This document shows, piece after piece, positions 25,032 through 31,945 of a DNA stretch of 34,684 bases. Position 1 is the stretch's first letter; every line of letters begins with the position of its first letter. The notes below the pieces were generated by a model. The model made no database searches and had not been told where the DNA came from. It saw only the letters and a program-made list of their open reading frames with translations. The translations under genes were made by a program, and so were the position numbers. Source of the stretch: an uncultured Bacteriovoracaceae bacterium (GTDB lineage Bacteria > Bdellovibrionota > Bacteriovoracia > Bacteriovoracales > Bacteriovoracaceae); contig CAJXHA010000004.1 of the NCBI GenBank assembly GCA_913053615.1, forward strand, positions 1 through 34,684. Direction: 5' to 3'.

Positions 25032-25871
25032 CTAAAATTTTGAGATGTCATTAACAGCTCTCCCTGAAATATTGTCATAAGTACTAATAGCTTTTTGAAT
25101 GTTTTCAAAGTGGCGATTAGCTTTAATTAGCTCTGCCATTTCTTTAACGGCATTAACATTTGATCCCTCTTCAAAACCTTGATGAACAGCTGTCTTTTGT
25201 GCCTGAGTGAAGGTATTTGTTTCACTATTATTTGCATAAAGTGAATTACCTTGTTTTCTTAAAGCGTGTGGATCTTTAAATTCAACAACTGAAATTTGGC
25301 CAGCAAGGCCTTTGTCTGTGAATAGTTCGCCTTCTTTAGAAATAGAAAGCTTTTTTAAATTGGTTGGGACTTTTAAAACTCGCGACTCAATATTTGAGGT
25401 AGTGTCGTCTCCTCCTTGAGACTTTTCTACCTGAGCCGAAAGAAGCTTAAATCCTCTTTCGTTCACTATCTCTCCATCCTTGGAAATACTAAAGTGACCT
25501 GTTCTTGTAAATCTAACTCCATATGGAGTAAGAACTTCAAAAAAACCTTTTCCAAATAACGCCAGATCAAGTGGATTATTGGTTGGCTTCAAAGTTCCTT
25601 GAGTAAAGTCAGTAAAGCTTCCTTCTACCTTTACCATGGCATTCTCTTGGCCTTGGGTGTGATAAAAGTCTTCTGGTGCAAACTCCTTATTGGGGAGGTG
25701 AATGTCACCAGAGTTCTGACCCTTCTCTGTTAGAGCAGTTAAATGCTCCTTGAAAACTAATTCGTCCCTTTTAAAGCCAGCAGTGTTCGCATTCGCAATA
25801 TTATTTGCGATCGTCTCAACTTTTCTAAGCTGAGCCATCTGTCCTGATAAAGGGACCCAAATATTTTTCAA
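25032..25871 (-). CDS. flgF: Proximal rod protein FlgF
   Basis: FlgF is a rod protein of the basal-body rod/hook family. The N-terminus MKNIWVPLSGQMAQLRKVET leads into the signature NNIANANTAGFKRDELVF. TNNPLDLALFGKGFFEV and the C-terminal AVKEMAELIKANRHFENIQKAI are conserved. The start codon is TTG (25871), fixed by AGGAGG 4 to 5 bases upstream. It is the first gene behind the sigma-54 promoter at 25925-25941 and begins the operon that runs to fliW. Pairing with flgG directly downstream supports FlgF rather than a second FlgG copy; the ~280-residue length agrees. Confidence 0.93.
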   Translation of the reverse strand: MKNIWVPLSGQMAQLRKVETIANNIANANTAGFKRDELVFKEHLTALTEKGQNSGDIHLPNKEFAPEDFYHTQGQENAMVKVEGSFTDFTQGTLKPTNNPLDLALFGKGFFEVLTPYGVRFTRTGHFSISKDGEIVNERGFKLLSAQVEKSQGGDDTTSNIESRVLKVPTNLKKLSISKEGELFTDKGLAGQISVVEFKDPHALRKQGNSLYANNSETNTFTQAQKTAVHQGFEEGSNVNAVKEMAELIKANRHFENIQKAISTYDNISGRAVNDISKF

Positions 25872-25924
25872 TCGTCCTCCTGACTATTTGCTAATTCCAT
25901 CCTAGATTTAGCTACTTTTATTTT

Positions 25925-25941
25925 AGCAATCTATGTGCCAA
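25925..25941 (-). promoter_or_regulatory. Sigma-54 promoter of the flgF-fliW operon
   Basis: On the minus strand the 17 bases read TTGGCACATAGATTGCT. The GG and GC elements are 12 bases apart, exactly the -24/-12 arrangement, and TGGCAC-N5-TTGC matches the sigma-54 consensus at every key base. The predicted transcription start is near 25914, about 43 bases before the TTG start of flgF. A sigma-54 activator (such as an FlrC/FlbD relative) should be needed for expression. Any enhancer sites were not identified. Confidence 0.88.
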
Positions 25942-26189
25942 AAAATAGGCATGGGAAAAATAATCCGCATCAGCCTAAGGTATTAAAATTACATGGGCTT
26001 TTTGTTGAGCGTTTTGGTTTTTTTGACACCTCTGGATGCACTGTGTAACCGCCTAGTAGTGTCAACTTTAGAATTCTTAAGTCTTTTCAATATCTTATAT
26101 TTTTTTAAATAAAAATAGTATGTTATCTTAAATTTCACGTGGTATGACAAAAATTTGTATTGTGAGTCAATGAATTGACGGAGAAAAAT
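25942..26189. other. Intergenic region between flgF promoter and xseB, with a GC-rich inverted-repeat island
   Basis: This is part of the largest non-coding gap of the window (25872-26189). Besides the sigma-54 promoter it contains TTGACAC (26023-26029) and GTGTCAA (26059-26065), a perfect 7-bp inverted repeat enclosing a 29-base segment clearly richer in GC than its surroundings. The rest is AT-rich, with long T- and A-runs. No convincing sigma-70 promoter for xseB was found, although one must exist in or upstream of this stretch. Confidence 0.5.
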
Positions 26190-26402
26190 ATGAGTAAACA
26201 AGAAAGTTTTGAAGCCAATCTAGAAAACTTAGAAAAGTTAGTTGAAGAATTAGAGAGTGGAGAACTCGGACTTGATAAAAGCTTAAAAAAATTTGAGTCA
26301 GGTTTAGAATTATATAAAAAGTGTCGGGAATCTTTAAAGAGTGCTGAGAAGAAAATTTCAATTTTAACGGAAAGCCTTAAGGAAGAAGAATATAATGATT
26401 AA
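26190..26402 (+). CDS. xseB: Exodeoxyribonuclease VII small subunit
   Basis: XseB is the small helical subunit that binds XseA to form exonuclease VII, which degrades single-stranded DNA. The 70-residue sequence has the family pattern SFEANLENLEKLVEELESGEL, then SLKKFESGLELYKKC and LKSAEKKISIL. The true start is ATG 26190, with CGGAG well placed 7 bases before it; a TTG at 26175 is in frame but lacks a site. The stop overlaps the start of the patatin-like lipoprotein (8-base overlap). xseA is not in the window. Confidence 0.95.
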   Translation: MSKQESFEANLENLEKLVEELESGELGLDKSLKKFESGLELYKKCRESLKSAEKKISILTESLKEEEYND

Positions 26403-27297
26403 GTTCATTTTTATTTTTCTATTTGTCGCTTGTGCGCAAACAACAAATCAGAAAAGTGAACCATCAAATATTGTTGATCTGAGTGATATAACTGAAACAA
26501 AAAAAGTAAATATCGATAAAGATGCAAGTGTTGATTATGGACCGGTTTTAAATGAGAGTCCTAAAGAAAGTAGTGAGCTTGATAAAGAGGAAGTTAAAAA
26601 GAAAAAGTTATACTCATTAGTTCTACAACCAGCTCTATACAAGTCTTTTGGCTATATTGCTTTTTTTAAAGAAATCGAAAAATCAAATAGAAGACCGATT
26701 GTTATTTCTAGTTTTGGTTTTAGTGCTATCACAGCCGCTCTTTATGCTAAACTTTTAAAGCCAAACTTAGTTGAGTGGAAAATTTACGAGTTATACCAAA
26801 GTATAAAAGATGAAGAGATATACACTAAGGAATGGTTGGAGAAAGTAGAGGAATTTTTAAATAAAGAGTTTTCAAATCAAAAACTTTCTCAATTAAAAAT
26901 CCTAGTGCTTATTCCTTATATATATAAAGATAAGGTCAGAATTAATCCAACAGCGATGGCCAAAGACATAATTATGCAAAGTATTGATATGGAGGCTAAG
27001 AAGTCTAAAAGCTTTATGTTGAAAAGTAATATGAGCTTTGTTCAAAACTTTAAAAATTACGGTTCTGAAGATGTTGTCTACATAAGTAATTTACCGGCCA
27101 ACTTTAAGATAAAAGCTCAAAATGAGCTGATTAAAACTAACTTTTCAAGATTAGCTAATAATCAGCTTAAAGCAAGCAAGCTCTATACAGAACATTCCAA
27201 CCTCTACTTAGATCAAATCATAAATATTTCTGATGAAATGAATCAAGTAACAATCTCATCCAAAGAATATATAAAAGAGTATTTTGAGGAAAATTAA
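26395..27297 (+). CDS. Patatin-like lipoprotein lacking catalytic motifs (probable pseudoenzyme)
   Basis: A lipobox (FVA-Cys13) ends a short signal, and an acidic/Lys-rich linker follows to ~72. Residues 73-118 align without gaps to the start of patatin phospholipases: YSLVLQPALYKSFGYIAFFK matches LVLSGGGARGLAHIGVLK, and PIVISSFGFSAITAALYA matches the GTSMG nucleophile-elbow block. The oxyanion GGGxRG is replaced by QPALYK, and the catalytic serine falls on Gly108. A one-shift alternative would place Ser106 in an SxG. Near residue 226, EDVVYISNLPANFK matches DGGVxNNLPVxxA with the Asp kept and GG replaced. The fold is retained while chemistry looks lost. A binding or scaffold role in the periplasm or outer membrane is inferred. 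It lies between xseB and the PBP1A gene. Confidence 0.65.
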   Translation: MIKFIFIFLFVACAQTTNQKSEPSNIVDLSDITETKKVNIDKDASVDYGPVLNESPKESSELDKEEVKKKKLYSLVLQPALYKSFGYIAFFKEIEKSNRRPIVISSFGFSAITAALYAKLLKPNLVEWKIYELYQSIKDEEIYTKEWLEKVEEFLNKEFSNQKLSQLKILVLIPYIYKDKVRINPTAMAKDIIMQSIDMEAKKSKSFMLKSNMSFVQNFKNYGSEDVVYISNLPANFKIKAQNELIKTNFSRLANNQLKASKLYTEHSNLYLDQIINISDEMNQVTISSKEYIKEYFEEN

Positions 27298-27355
27298 TTT
27301 CAACTAGTTATAAGAATTTTAATGGTTTATACTATTTTTTAAAAAAAGGATTTTT

Positions 27356-30127
27356 TTGAAGAATATATTTAAAGCATTACTTGTTTTGATGTCTTTGGGA
27401 TTTGTTTCAGGTCTCTTCTTATTAGGTGTCATAATATATATCTCTTTTGACCTTCCACAAATTAATTCATTAGCAGATTATAATCCACCTATTCCTTCAC
27501 GAATTTATTCTAAGGACGGTGAGCTTCTTTTAGAAATTTATAAAGAAAAACGTGAAATTGCACAAATGGAAGAAATTCCACAAATGATTGTAGATGCCTT
27601 CTTAGCAGCTGAAGATGATAATTTTTATAATCACTCAGGTGTAGATTATATTGGTATTGCGAGGGCGATGTTGAGAAATATTCGAGCTGGACGTATTGTT
27701 CAAGGAGCTTCAACAATTACCCAACAAGTAGCTAAATCATTATTACTTTCAAGTGAAAGAACATTTAAAAGAAAAATTAAGGATCTACTTTTGGCCAAGA
27801 GGATAGAGGAGAAGTTTTCAAAACAAGAGATACTCTTTTTATATCTTAATCAAGTTTATCTTGGTGGTGGTTACTACGGTATAAAGTCTGCCTTTAAAGG
27901 TTACTTTGGAAAAGAATTATCTGAAGCTACTGTTGCTGAGGCTGCTCTTATTGCTGGTTTATTAGTTGCTCCAGGTAAGTATTCACCTTATGTTAATCCA
28001 CAATATGCTAAGAAAAGACAAAGCTATGTTCTTGGACGACTCTTAAAAACTGGAAAAATATCCCAAGTCGATTATGAAGCCGCTAAGAATGAAAATATCC
28101 AAATGCAATTAAAGCAACCCAATTTAATGAAGGCTGGCTATTTCACTGATTGGATTAGACAGAAGCTTGTTGCTCACTTTGGTAAAGATGACTTTCTAAC
28201 TAATGGCTATACAGTTACAACAACAATTGATTGGGTTCTTCAGAAAAAAGCAGAAGAAGAAATTCAAAAAGGTGTGGTTGAAATTGATAAAAGACAAGGT
28301 TTTAAAGGGCCAATTGGTAAGTGGTCAGAGGAAAATCTTGTTGAAGATCTAAAAAAACAAAGAATAGAAATGTATGAAGAGGCATCAAATTTCTTCACTT
28401 TTTATAAAGATGGTTCAGTAAAAAATGAATTTAAATATGAAGAGGGAGAAATTGAAAGAATTCTTGAAACTCAAAAAGCTACACTAGCTGAACTAAAGGG
28501 TAGAAGAGAAGTATTCTTTGAGCCAGGTAACGTAGAAGATGACCCACTATTAAAATTGATTGAACTAGATAAACCATATAAAGCTTATGTAACTAAAGTT
28601 AGTAATACTCAAAAAACAATTTATGTAAATGTTGCTGGTATTAAGGCAATTATACCTTATGAAGGCTTTAAGTGGGCGCATACCAGAGAAATTACAGAAG
28701 ATCTGCATTATTGGTCTTACCAGAAATATCCAGAAAACATACTTAGTCCTGGAGATATTGTCTTAGTTAAATTTAAAGATTTAGATGTTGTAAGTGCTTA
28801 TGAAAAATCAGACTCTGACTTTAAGAAAATTTATAAAAAATCAGATGATGTAAAACTATTTAGCTCTCAAAAATTTTATGAGGCTGTTTTATTTCAAGAG
28901 CCAGATGCTCAAGGTGCACTTATCTCAATTTCACCTCAAACTGGAGAAATTATTTCAATGGTTGGTGGGAGTGACTTTTTAAAATCACAATTTAATCGTG
29001 CTGTTCAATCTAATAGACAACCGGGTTCTGCTTTTAAACCCCTTATATTCGCTGCTGGTCTAGAAAATGGATTTACTCCTGCTTCAATTTTACTTGATTC
29101 TCCCCAAGCACTTGGTGGTGTTGATGATAGCCTTTCTTGGAAACCAAGAAATTACGATGGTAAGTTTAAAGGTGAAATGACTTTAAGAAGAGCACTAGAG
29201 ACGAGTCGAAATATACCAACGATTCGTTTATCTCAGCAAGTTGGAGTTGATAGAATTAAAGACCTTGTAGATAGAGTAAAAGTTGATGTTGATCTTCCAA
29301 ATGATCTAAGTATCTCTCTAGGTTCTTTTGGAATAAACCTTCTTGATCTAGTGAAGTTATATTCAATTTTTCCAAATGGAGGAAGAAGAGTAAAAATTAA
29401 ATCCATTCTATCGATTAAGGATAGGGATGGTAAAGTTCACTTTCTTGAAGATAAGAATCAGGATCCTGGTTTAAAGGATGATTCTGAATTAACTCAAGAA
29501 GAAAAAGATAAGAAGAAAGAAAAAGAGAAGAAAACTGAAGTGGCCAAAACAGAAGAAGAAAATATTGATGGTGAAAAAGAAGAAGTAAAAGAAGAAGTAA
29601 ATCCATTTTTAGTTAATCTAAGTGAGGATCAAGTTTATGATCCACGTTTAGCATATCTTATGACCAACTTATTAAAAGGTGTTATCCAAAATGGTACTGG
29701 TATGCGTGCACGTAATATAAGTTCATTTATTGGTGGTAAAACTGGAACAACAAATAATTATGTTGATGCATGGTTTTTAGGTTTTTCATCAAAGCTTGTA
29801 ACTGGTGTTTGGACTGGTTTCGATAATAACGATACTCTTGGTTGGGGAGAGACGGGGGCAAAATCTGCCTTGCCTGTTTGGAGTGAGTTTATGCAACTAG
29901 GTATCAAGAGGTACGGAGAGTCTGACTTCCCAACTCCACCAGGAATAGTAAATGTCTCAATTAATCCTGTTACAGGTAAGTTATCAAAATCAGGGGCTTC
30001 ATCTTCTTATATTGAATCTTTCGTAGAAGGAACAGAACCAGGTAATGAGGAAGAAGTAGAAGACTCAGGAGATGAAGATAGTTCGACGATCAAGTTTGTT
30101 GATGAGGATTATTACCTTTCACAATAA
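27356..30127 (+). CDS. mrcA: Bifunctional penicillin-binding protein 1A
   Basis: A class-A PBP that polymerises and cross-links peptidoglycan. It has an N-terminal membrane anchor (~3-31) and a GT51 domain with catalytic Glu86 (AAEDDNFYNHSG), GASTITQQVAK and RKIKDLLLAKRIEEKFSK. The OB-like region is ~260-500. The transpeptidase domain has Ser558-x-x-Lys561 (GSAFK), Ser617-Arg-Asn and Lys795-Thr-Gly. A Lys/Glu-rich insert (~705-750) lies between the last two motifs, and the C-terminus is acidic. The start is TTG (27356) with AAGGA 5 bases upstream. Length 923 is large because of these insertions. All active-site residues are intact. Confidence 0.96.
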   Translation: MKNIFKALLVLMSLGFVSGLFLLGVIIYISFDLPQINSLADYNPPIPSRIYSKDGELLLEIYKEKREIAQMEEIPQMIVDAFLAAEDDNFYNHSGVDYIGIARAMLRNIRAGRIVQGASTITQQVAKSLLLSSERTFKRKIKDLLLAKRIEEKFSKQEILFLYLNQVYLGGGYYGIKSAFKGYFGKELSEATVAEAALIAGLLVAPGKYSPYVNPQYAKKRQSYVLGRLLKTGKISQVDYEAAKNENIQMQLKQPNLMKAGYFTDWIRQKLVAHFGKDDFLTNGYTVTTTIDWVLQKKAEEEIQKGVVEIDKRQGFKGPIGKWSEENLVEDLKKQRIEMYEEASNFFTFYKDGSVKNEFKYEEGEIERILETQKATLAELKGRREVFFEPGNVEDDPLLKLIELDKPYKAYVTKVSNTQKTIYVNVAGIKAIIPYEGFKWAHTREITEDLHYWSYQKYPENILSPGDIVLVKFKDLDVVSAYEKSDSDFKKIYKKSDDVKLFSSQKFYEAVLFQEPDAQGALISISPQTGEIISMVGGSDFLKSQFNRAVQSNRQPGSAFKPLIFAAGLENGFTPASILLDSPQALGGVDDSLSWKPRNYDGKFKGEMTLRRALETSRNIPTIRLSQQVGVDRIKDLVDRVKVDVDLPNDLSISLGSFGINLLDLVKLYSIFPNGGRRVKIKSILSIKDRDGKVHFLEDKNQDPGLKDDSELTQEEKDKKKEKEKKTEVAKTEEENIDGEKEEVKEEVNPFLVNLSEDQVYDPRLAYLMTNLLKGVIQNGTGMRARNISSFIGGKTGTTNNYVDAWFLGFSSKLVTGVWTGFDNNDTLGWGETGAKSALPVWSEFMQLGIKRYGESDFPTPPGIVNVSINPVTGKLSKSGASSSYIESFVEGTEPGNEEEVEDSGDEDSSTIKFVDEDYYLSQ

Positions 30128-30149
30128 GAAATAATTAATCACTTAAAAG

Positions 30150-30183
30150 CACCTTACAAAGAGCCGATAAGCCTTGTGAGGTG
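30150..30183 (+). promoter_or_regulatory. Hairpin sequestering the ribosome site of the TonB-like gene
   Basis: CACCTTACAA (30150-30159) pairs with TTGTGAGGTG (30174-30183), 10 bp with one G-U, around a 14-base loop. The right arm contains the GAGG ribosome site (30178-30181) of the ATG at 30187. In RNA this hairpin would hide the site. No T-run follows, so it is not a terminator. Pairing by eye; the function is inferred. Confidence 0.6.
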
Positions 30184-30186
30184 TAC

Positions 30187-31095
30187 ATGGAAAGTATCTT
30201 TAATAAATTCAATATCGATAAGAAACTAAAGGCCTTTATAGTTTTGTCTTTAGTAGTTCACTTGATTCTCTTAGTATCTCAAGCTCCTTCTTTAGATATA
30301 AAGAATGCTCTTACGAGTACTGAGGACGCAACGGCTATTAAAATAAAATTATTGGTTAATTCAAAAACTAAGAGACAGATTGTTCAAACTCAAGAATCAA
30401 AAGATAAATTAGAGAAAAAGCTTAAAGACGCTTATTTAGGCAAAAAAGATAATTTTGTTGCTCGTGAAACAAAGTCTGCTCGCGTTGGCTCATTTAAAAG
30501 TGCAGCTAAAGGTGTAAAAGATGGTTTAAAAGAAAATAAGCAACAAAGGTCAAAAGTTAAAAAGAGAAAGAATTTTAAAGATTTAAAACTTTCTGATCTA
30601 GCAGTGAATCCAAATTTTAAAAGAATGGATATCGCGAAAAAACAAGCGACTGTTTCTTCACAAAGAAAAGGTCTAAAAAATGGAACTAGTAAGCAGGCGG
30701 GATTAAGTCGTTCAAATGACTTTATAAAAGATGTTCCTTTAGGAGACTTTACTAAGCTAAATACCCAAGAGTTTGCTTATTATGGCTTTTATCATCGTAT
30801 AAGACAGAAATTAGAGCAGTTTTGGGGAGTAAATATCCAAGAGCAAGCTGAAAAGATAATGAAGTCGGGGAGAACAATTGCGTCTGGGCAAAATCACCTT
30901 ACATCATTGATAATTAGTCTAAATTCAAAAGGTGAGATTGTTAAAGTTAAAATCAAATCAACTAGTGGTCTTAAAGAATTAGACGAAGCAGCTGTAAAAT
31001 CATTTAATCAAGCTGGTCCATTTCCAAATCCACCAAAAGGTATGGTTAAAAATGGTTATGCTGTTATTGAATGGGGATTTGTTGTTAATACTTAG
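30187..31095 (+). CDS. TonB-like energy-transducer protein with Lys-rich linker
   Basis: A single-span periplasmic protein of 302 residues. A short cytoplasmic start is followed by a membrane segment (~17-34, AFIVLSLVVHLILLVS) and a long Lys/Arg-rich stretch (~60-190). The C-terminal TonB fold runs from ~205: YYGFYHRIRQKLEQFW, then LTSLIISLNSKGEIVKVKIKS-SGLKELDEAAVKSFNQAGPF-NPP, and the ending YAVIEWGFVV. The linker is basic rather than proline-rich as in TonB. Similar TonB-domain proteins occur in deltaproteobacterial transport and gliding machinery, so coupling to a TonB receptor is not certain. ATG 30187 is chosen over GTG 30181 because GAGG lies 5 bases before it. An upstream hairpin hides that site. 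Downstream of mrcA; ExbB/ExbD are not present. Confidence 0.85.
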   Translation: MESIFNKFNIDKKLKAFIVLSLVVHLILLVSQAPSLDIKNALTSTEDATAIKIKLLVNSKTKRQIVQTQESKDKLEKKLKDAYLGKKDNFVARETKSARVGSFKSAAKGVKDGLKENKQQRSKVKKRKNFKDLKLSDLAVNPNFKRMDIAKKQATVSSQRKGLKNGTSKQAGLSRSNDFIKDVPLGDFTKLNTQEFAYYGFYHRIRQKLEQFWGVNIQEQAEKIMKSGRTIASGQNHLTSLIISLNSKGEIVKVKIKSTSGLKELDEAAVKSFNQAGPFPNPPKGMVKNGYAVIEWGFVVNT

Positions 31096-31379
31096 TGTTC
31101 TGGATTTTCACCACGTAACATTGATTTTAAGCGATCAATACCTTCCATCGTTACATAGTCAGCCCAAATAGAATCTAATTCTCTTATTGCTTCAATAACT
31201 TGAAGAGCAGCTTGATCTCTAGAAATTTTTTGAGATTCAGCTAGTAATGAAATACTCTTATTGATTGCTTCAATCGCTGGTGAGTTATTAATTTTTGTTA
31301 GTCTTTCCTCGTATCCATTATCAATTCTTTTTTCCTTACTCTTAATAATAGCAGTGTTAAGAAGTTGGATTGATTCCAT
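31092..31379 (-). CDS. Hypothetical small helical protein
   Basis: Not recognised. A 95-residue, predominantly helical and soluble protein (IDNGYEERLTKINNSPAIEA, ISLLAESQKISRDQAALQVI, EAIRELDSIWADYVTMEG) with no signal peptide, membrane segment or cysteine motif. Its stop codon overlaps the TonB-like gene's stop by 4 bases on the opposite strand. Codon use and AT-richness resemble the neighbours. The start ATG at 31379 is not preceded by a strong ribosome site. It could be a small regulatory or adaptor protein; no function can be inferred. Confidence 0.6.
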   Translation of the reverse strand: MESIQLLNTAIIKSKEKRIDNGYEERLTKINNSPAIEAINKSISLLAESQKISRDQAALQVIEAIRELDSIWADYVTMEGIDRLKSMLRGENPEH

Positions 31380-31528
31380 ATAACTAAAACCTTTTACGTG
31401 TGTGGATTGAGGTATGGAGTATGTACCTATTCTTCAAAAGAGTAAAGAGAAATTCTGAGATGAGTAATTATTTTTATATGAATTTTTTTTTAGGAGTGAA
31501 AAAAAATAAATTGCTTGACGGCCTAGTA

Positions 31529-31546
31529 GAGCCGGTTTCCCGGCTC
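31529..31546. repeat. GC-rich hairpin downstream of gcvH
   Basis: GAGCCGG (31529-31535) and CCGGCTC (31540-31546) form a perfect 7-bp, all but one G/C stem with a TTTC loop, in a 179-base gap otherwise AT-rich. It lies 13 bases past the gcvH stop on the minus strand; a T-rich run (31497-31508 region) follows only after about 20 bases, so it is at best an imperfect terminator. The flanking GCCTAGTAG (31521-31529) recurs at 26051-26059. Confidence 0.5.
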
Positions 31547-31558
31547 AATAAGCACTAT

Positions 31559-31945
31559 TTAAGAGTTTGCTTTGCAGAATTCTTTATACGCTTTAGCATC
31601 CATTAGCTCTTTAACTTGATCCTCGTCACTTAGTTCAAGTTTTATAAGCCAAGCAGCAAAAGCATTTTCATTTATTTTCTCAGGAGACTCTTCGATTTCT
31701 AGGTTTTTCTCCAAAACTTTTCCACTTAAAGGTGTGTAAAGATCACTTACTGACTTAATACTTTCAACTACGCCAAATGAGTCGCCATTATCATAAGTCG
31801 TGTCAGCTTCAGGGAGTTCAACAAATACGATATCTCCCAAAGAAGACTGTGCAAAATCTGTAATTCCAAGCGTTGCAATATTTCCTTCGATAGAAATCCA
31901 CTCGTGGTCTTCAGTGTAAAATAAATTTTCTTTAATTGTACTCAT
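31559..31945 (-). CDS. gcvH: Glycine cleavage system H protein
   Basis: GcvH is the lipoyl carrier that shuttles the aminomethyl group between the P, T and L proteins. The 128-residue sequence has YTEDHEWISIEGNIATLGIT and the lipoylation block VVESIKSVSDLYTPLSG with Lys64 as the lipoyl site. The ending INENAFAAWLIKLE is also conserved. The start ATG overlaps the last base of the gcvT stop (TAATG). gcvP is not in the window. Confidence 0.98.
   Translation of the reverse strand: MSTIKENLFYTEDHEWISIEGNIATLGITDFAQSSLGDIVFVELPEADTTYDNGDSFGVVESIKSVSDLYTPLSGKVLEKNLEIEESPEKINENAFAAWLIKLELSDEDQVKELMDAKAYKEFCKANS

Noticed and set aside
25871-25914. CsrA binding site in the flgF leader (GGA near the ribosome site)
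   Set aside because: The GGA present is simply the AGGAGG ribosome site, lacks the A-N-GGA context and no hairpin loop presents it.
26051-26059. GCCTAGTAG shared with 31521-31529 considered as a definite repeat element
   Set aside because: Nine matching bases in 35 kb is expected by chance; kept only as a low-interest link because both copies sit in GC-rich intergenic islands.
25989-26201. 70-residue minus-strand open frame in the flgF/xseB gap
   Set aside because: Phe/Tyr/Lys-rich translation of non-coding AT-rich DNA overlapping the xseB start; no ribosome site or recognisable family.
31400-31606. 68-residue + strand open frame between the small orphan and gcvH
   Set aside because: It runs into the 3' end of gcvH on the other strand, has aromatic/Lys-rich composition typical of AT-rich non-coding DNA, has no ribosome site, and contains the GC-rich hairpin inside it.
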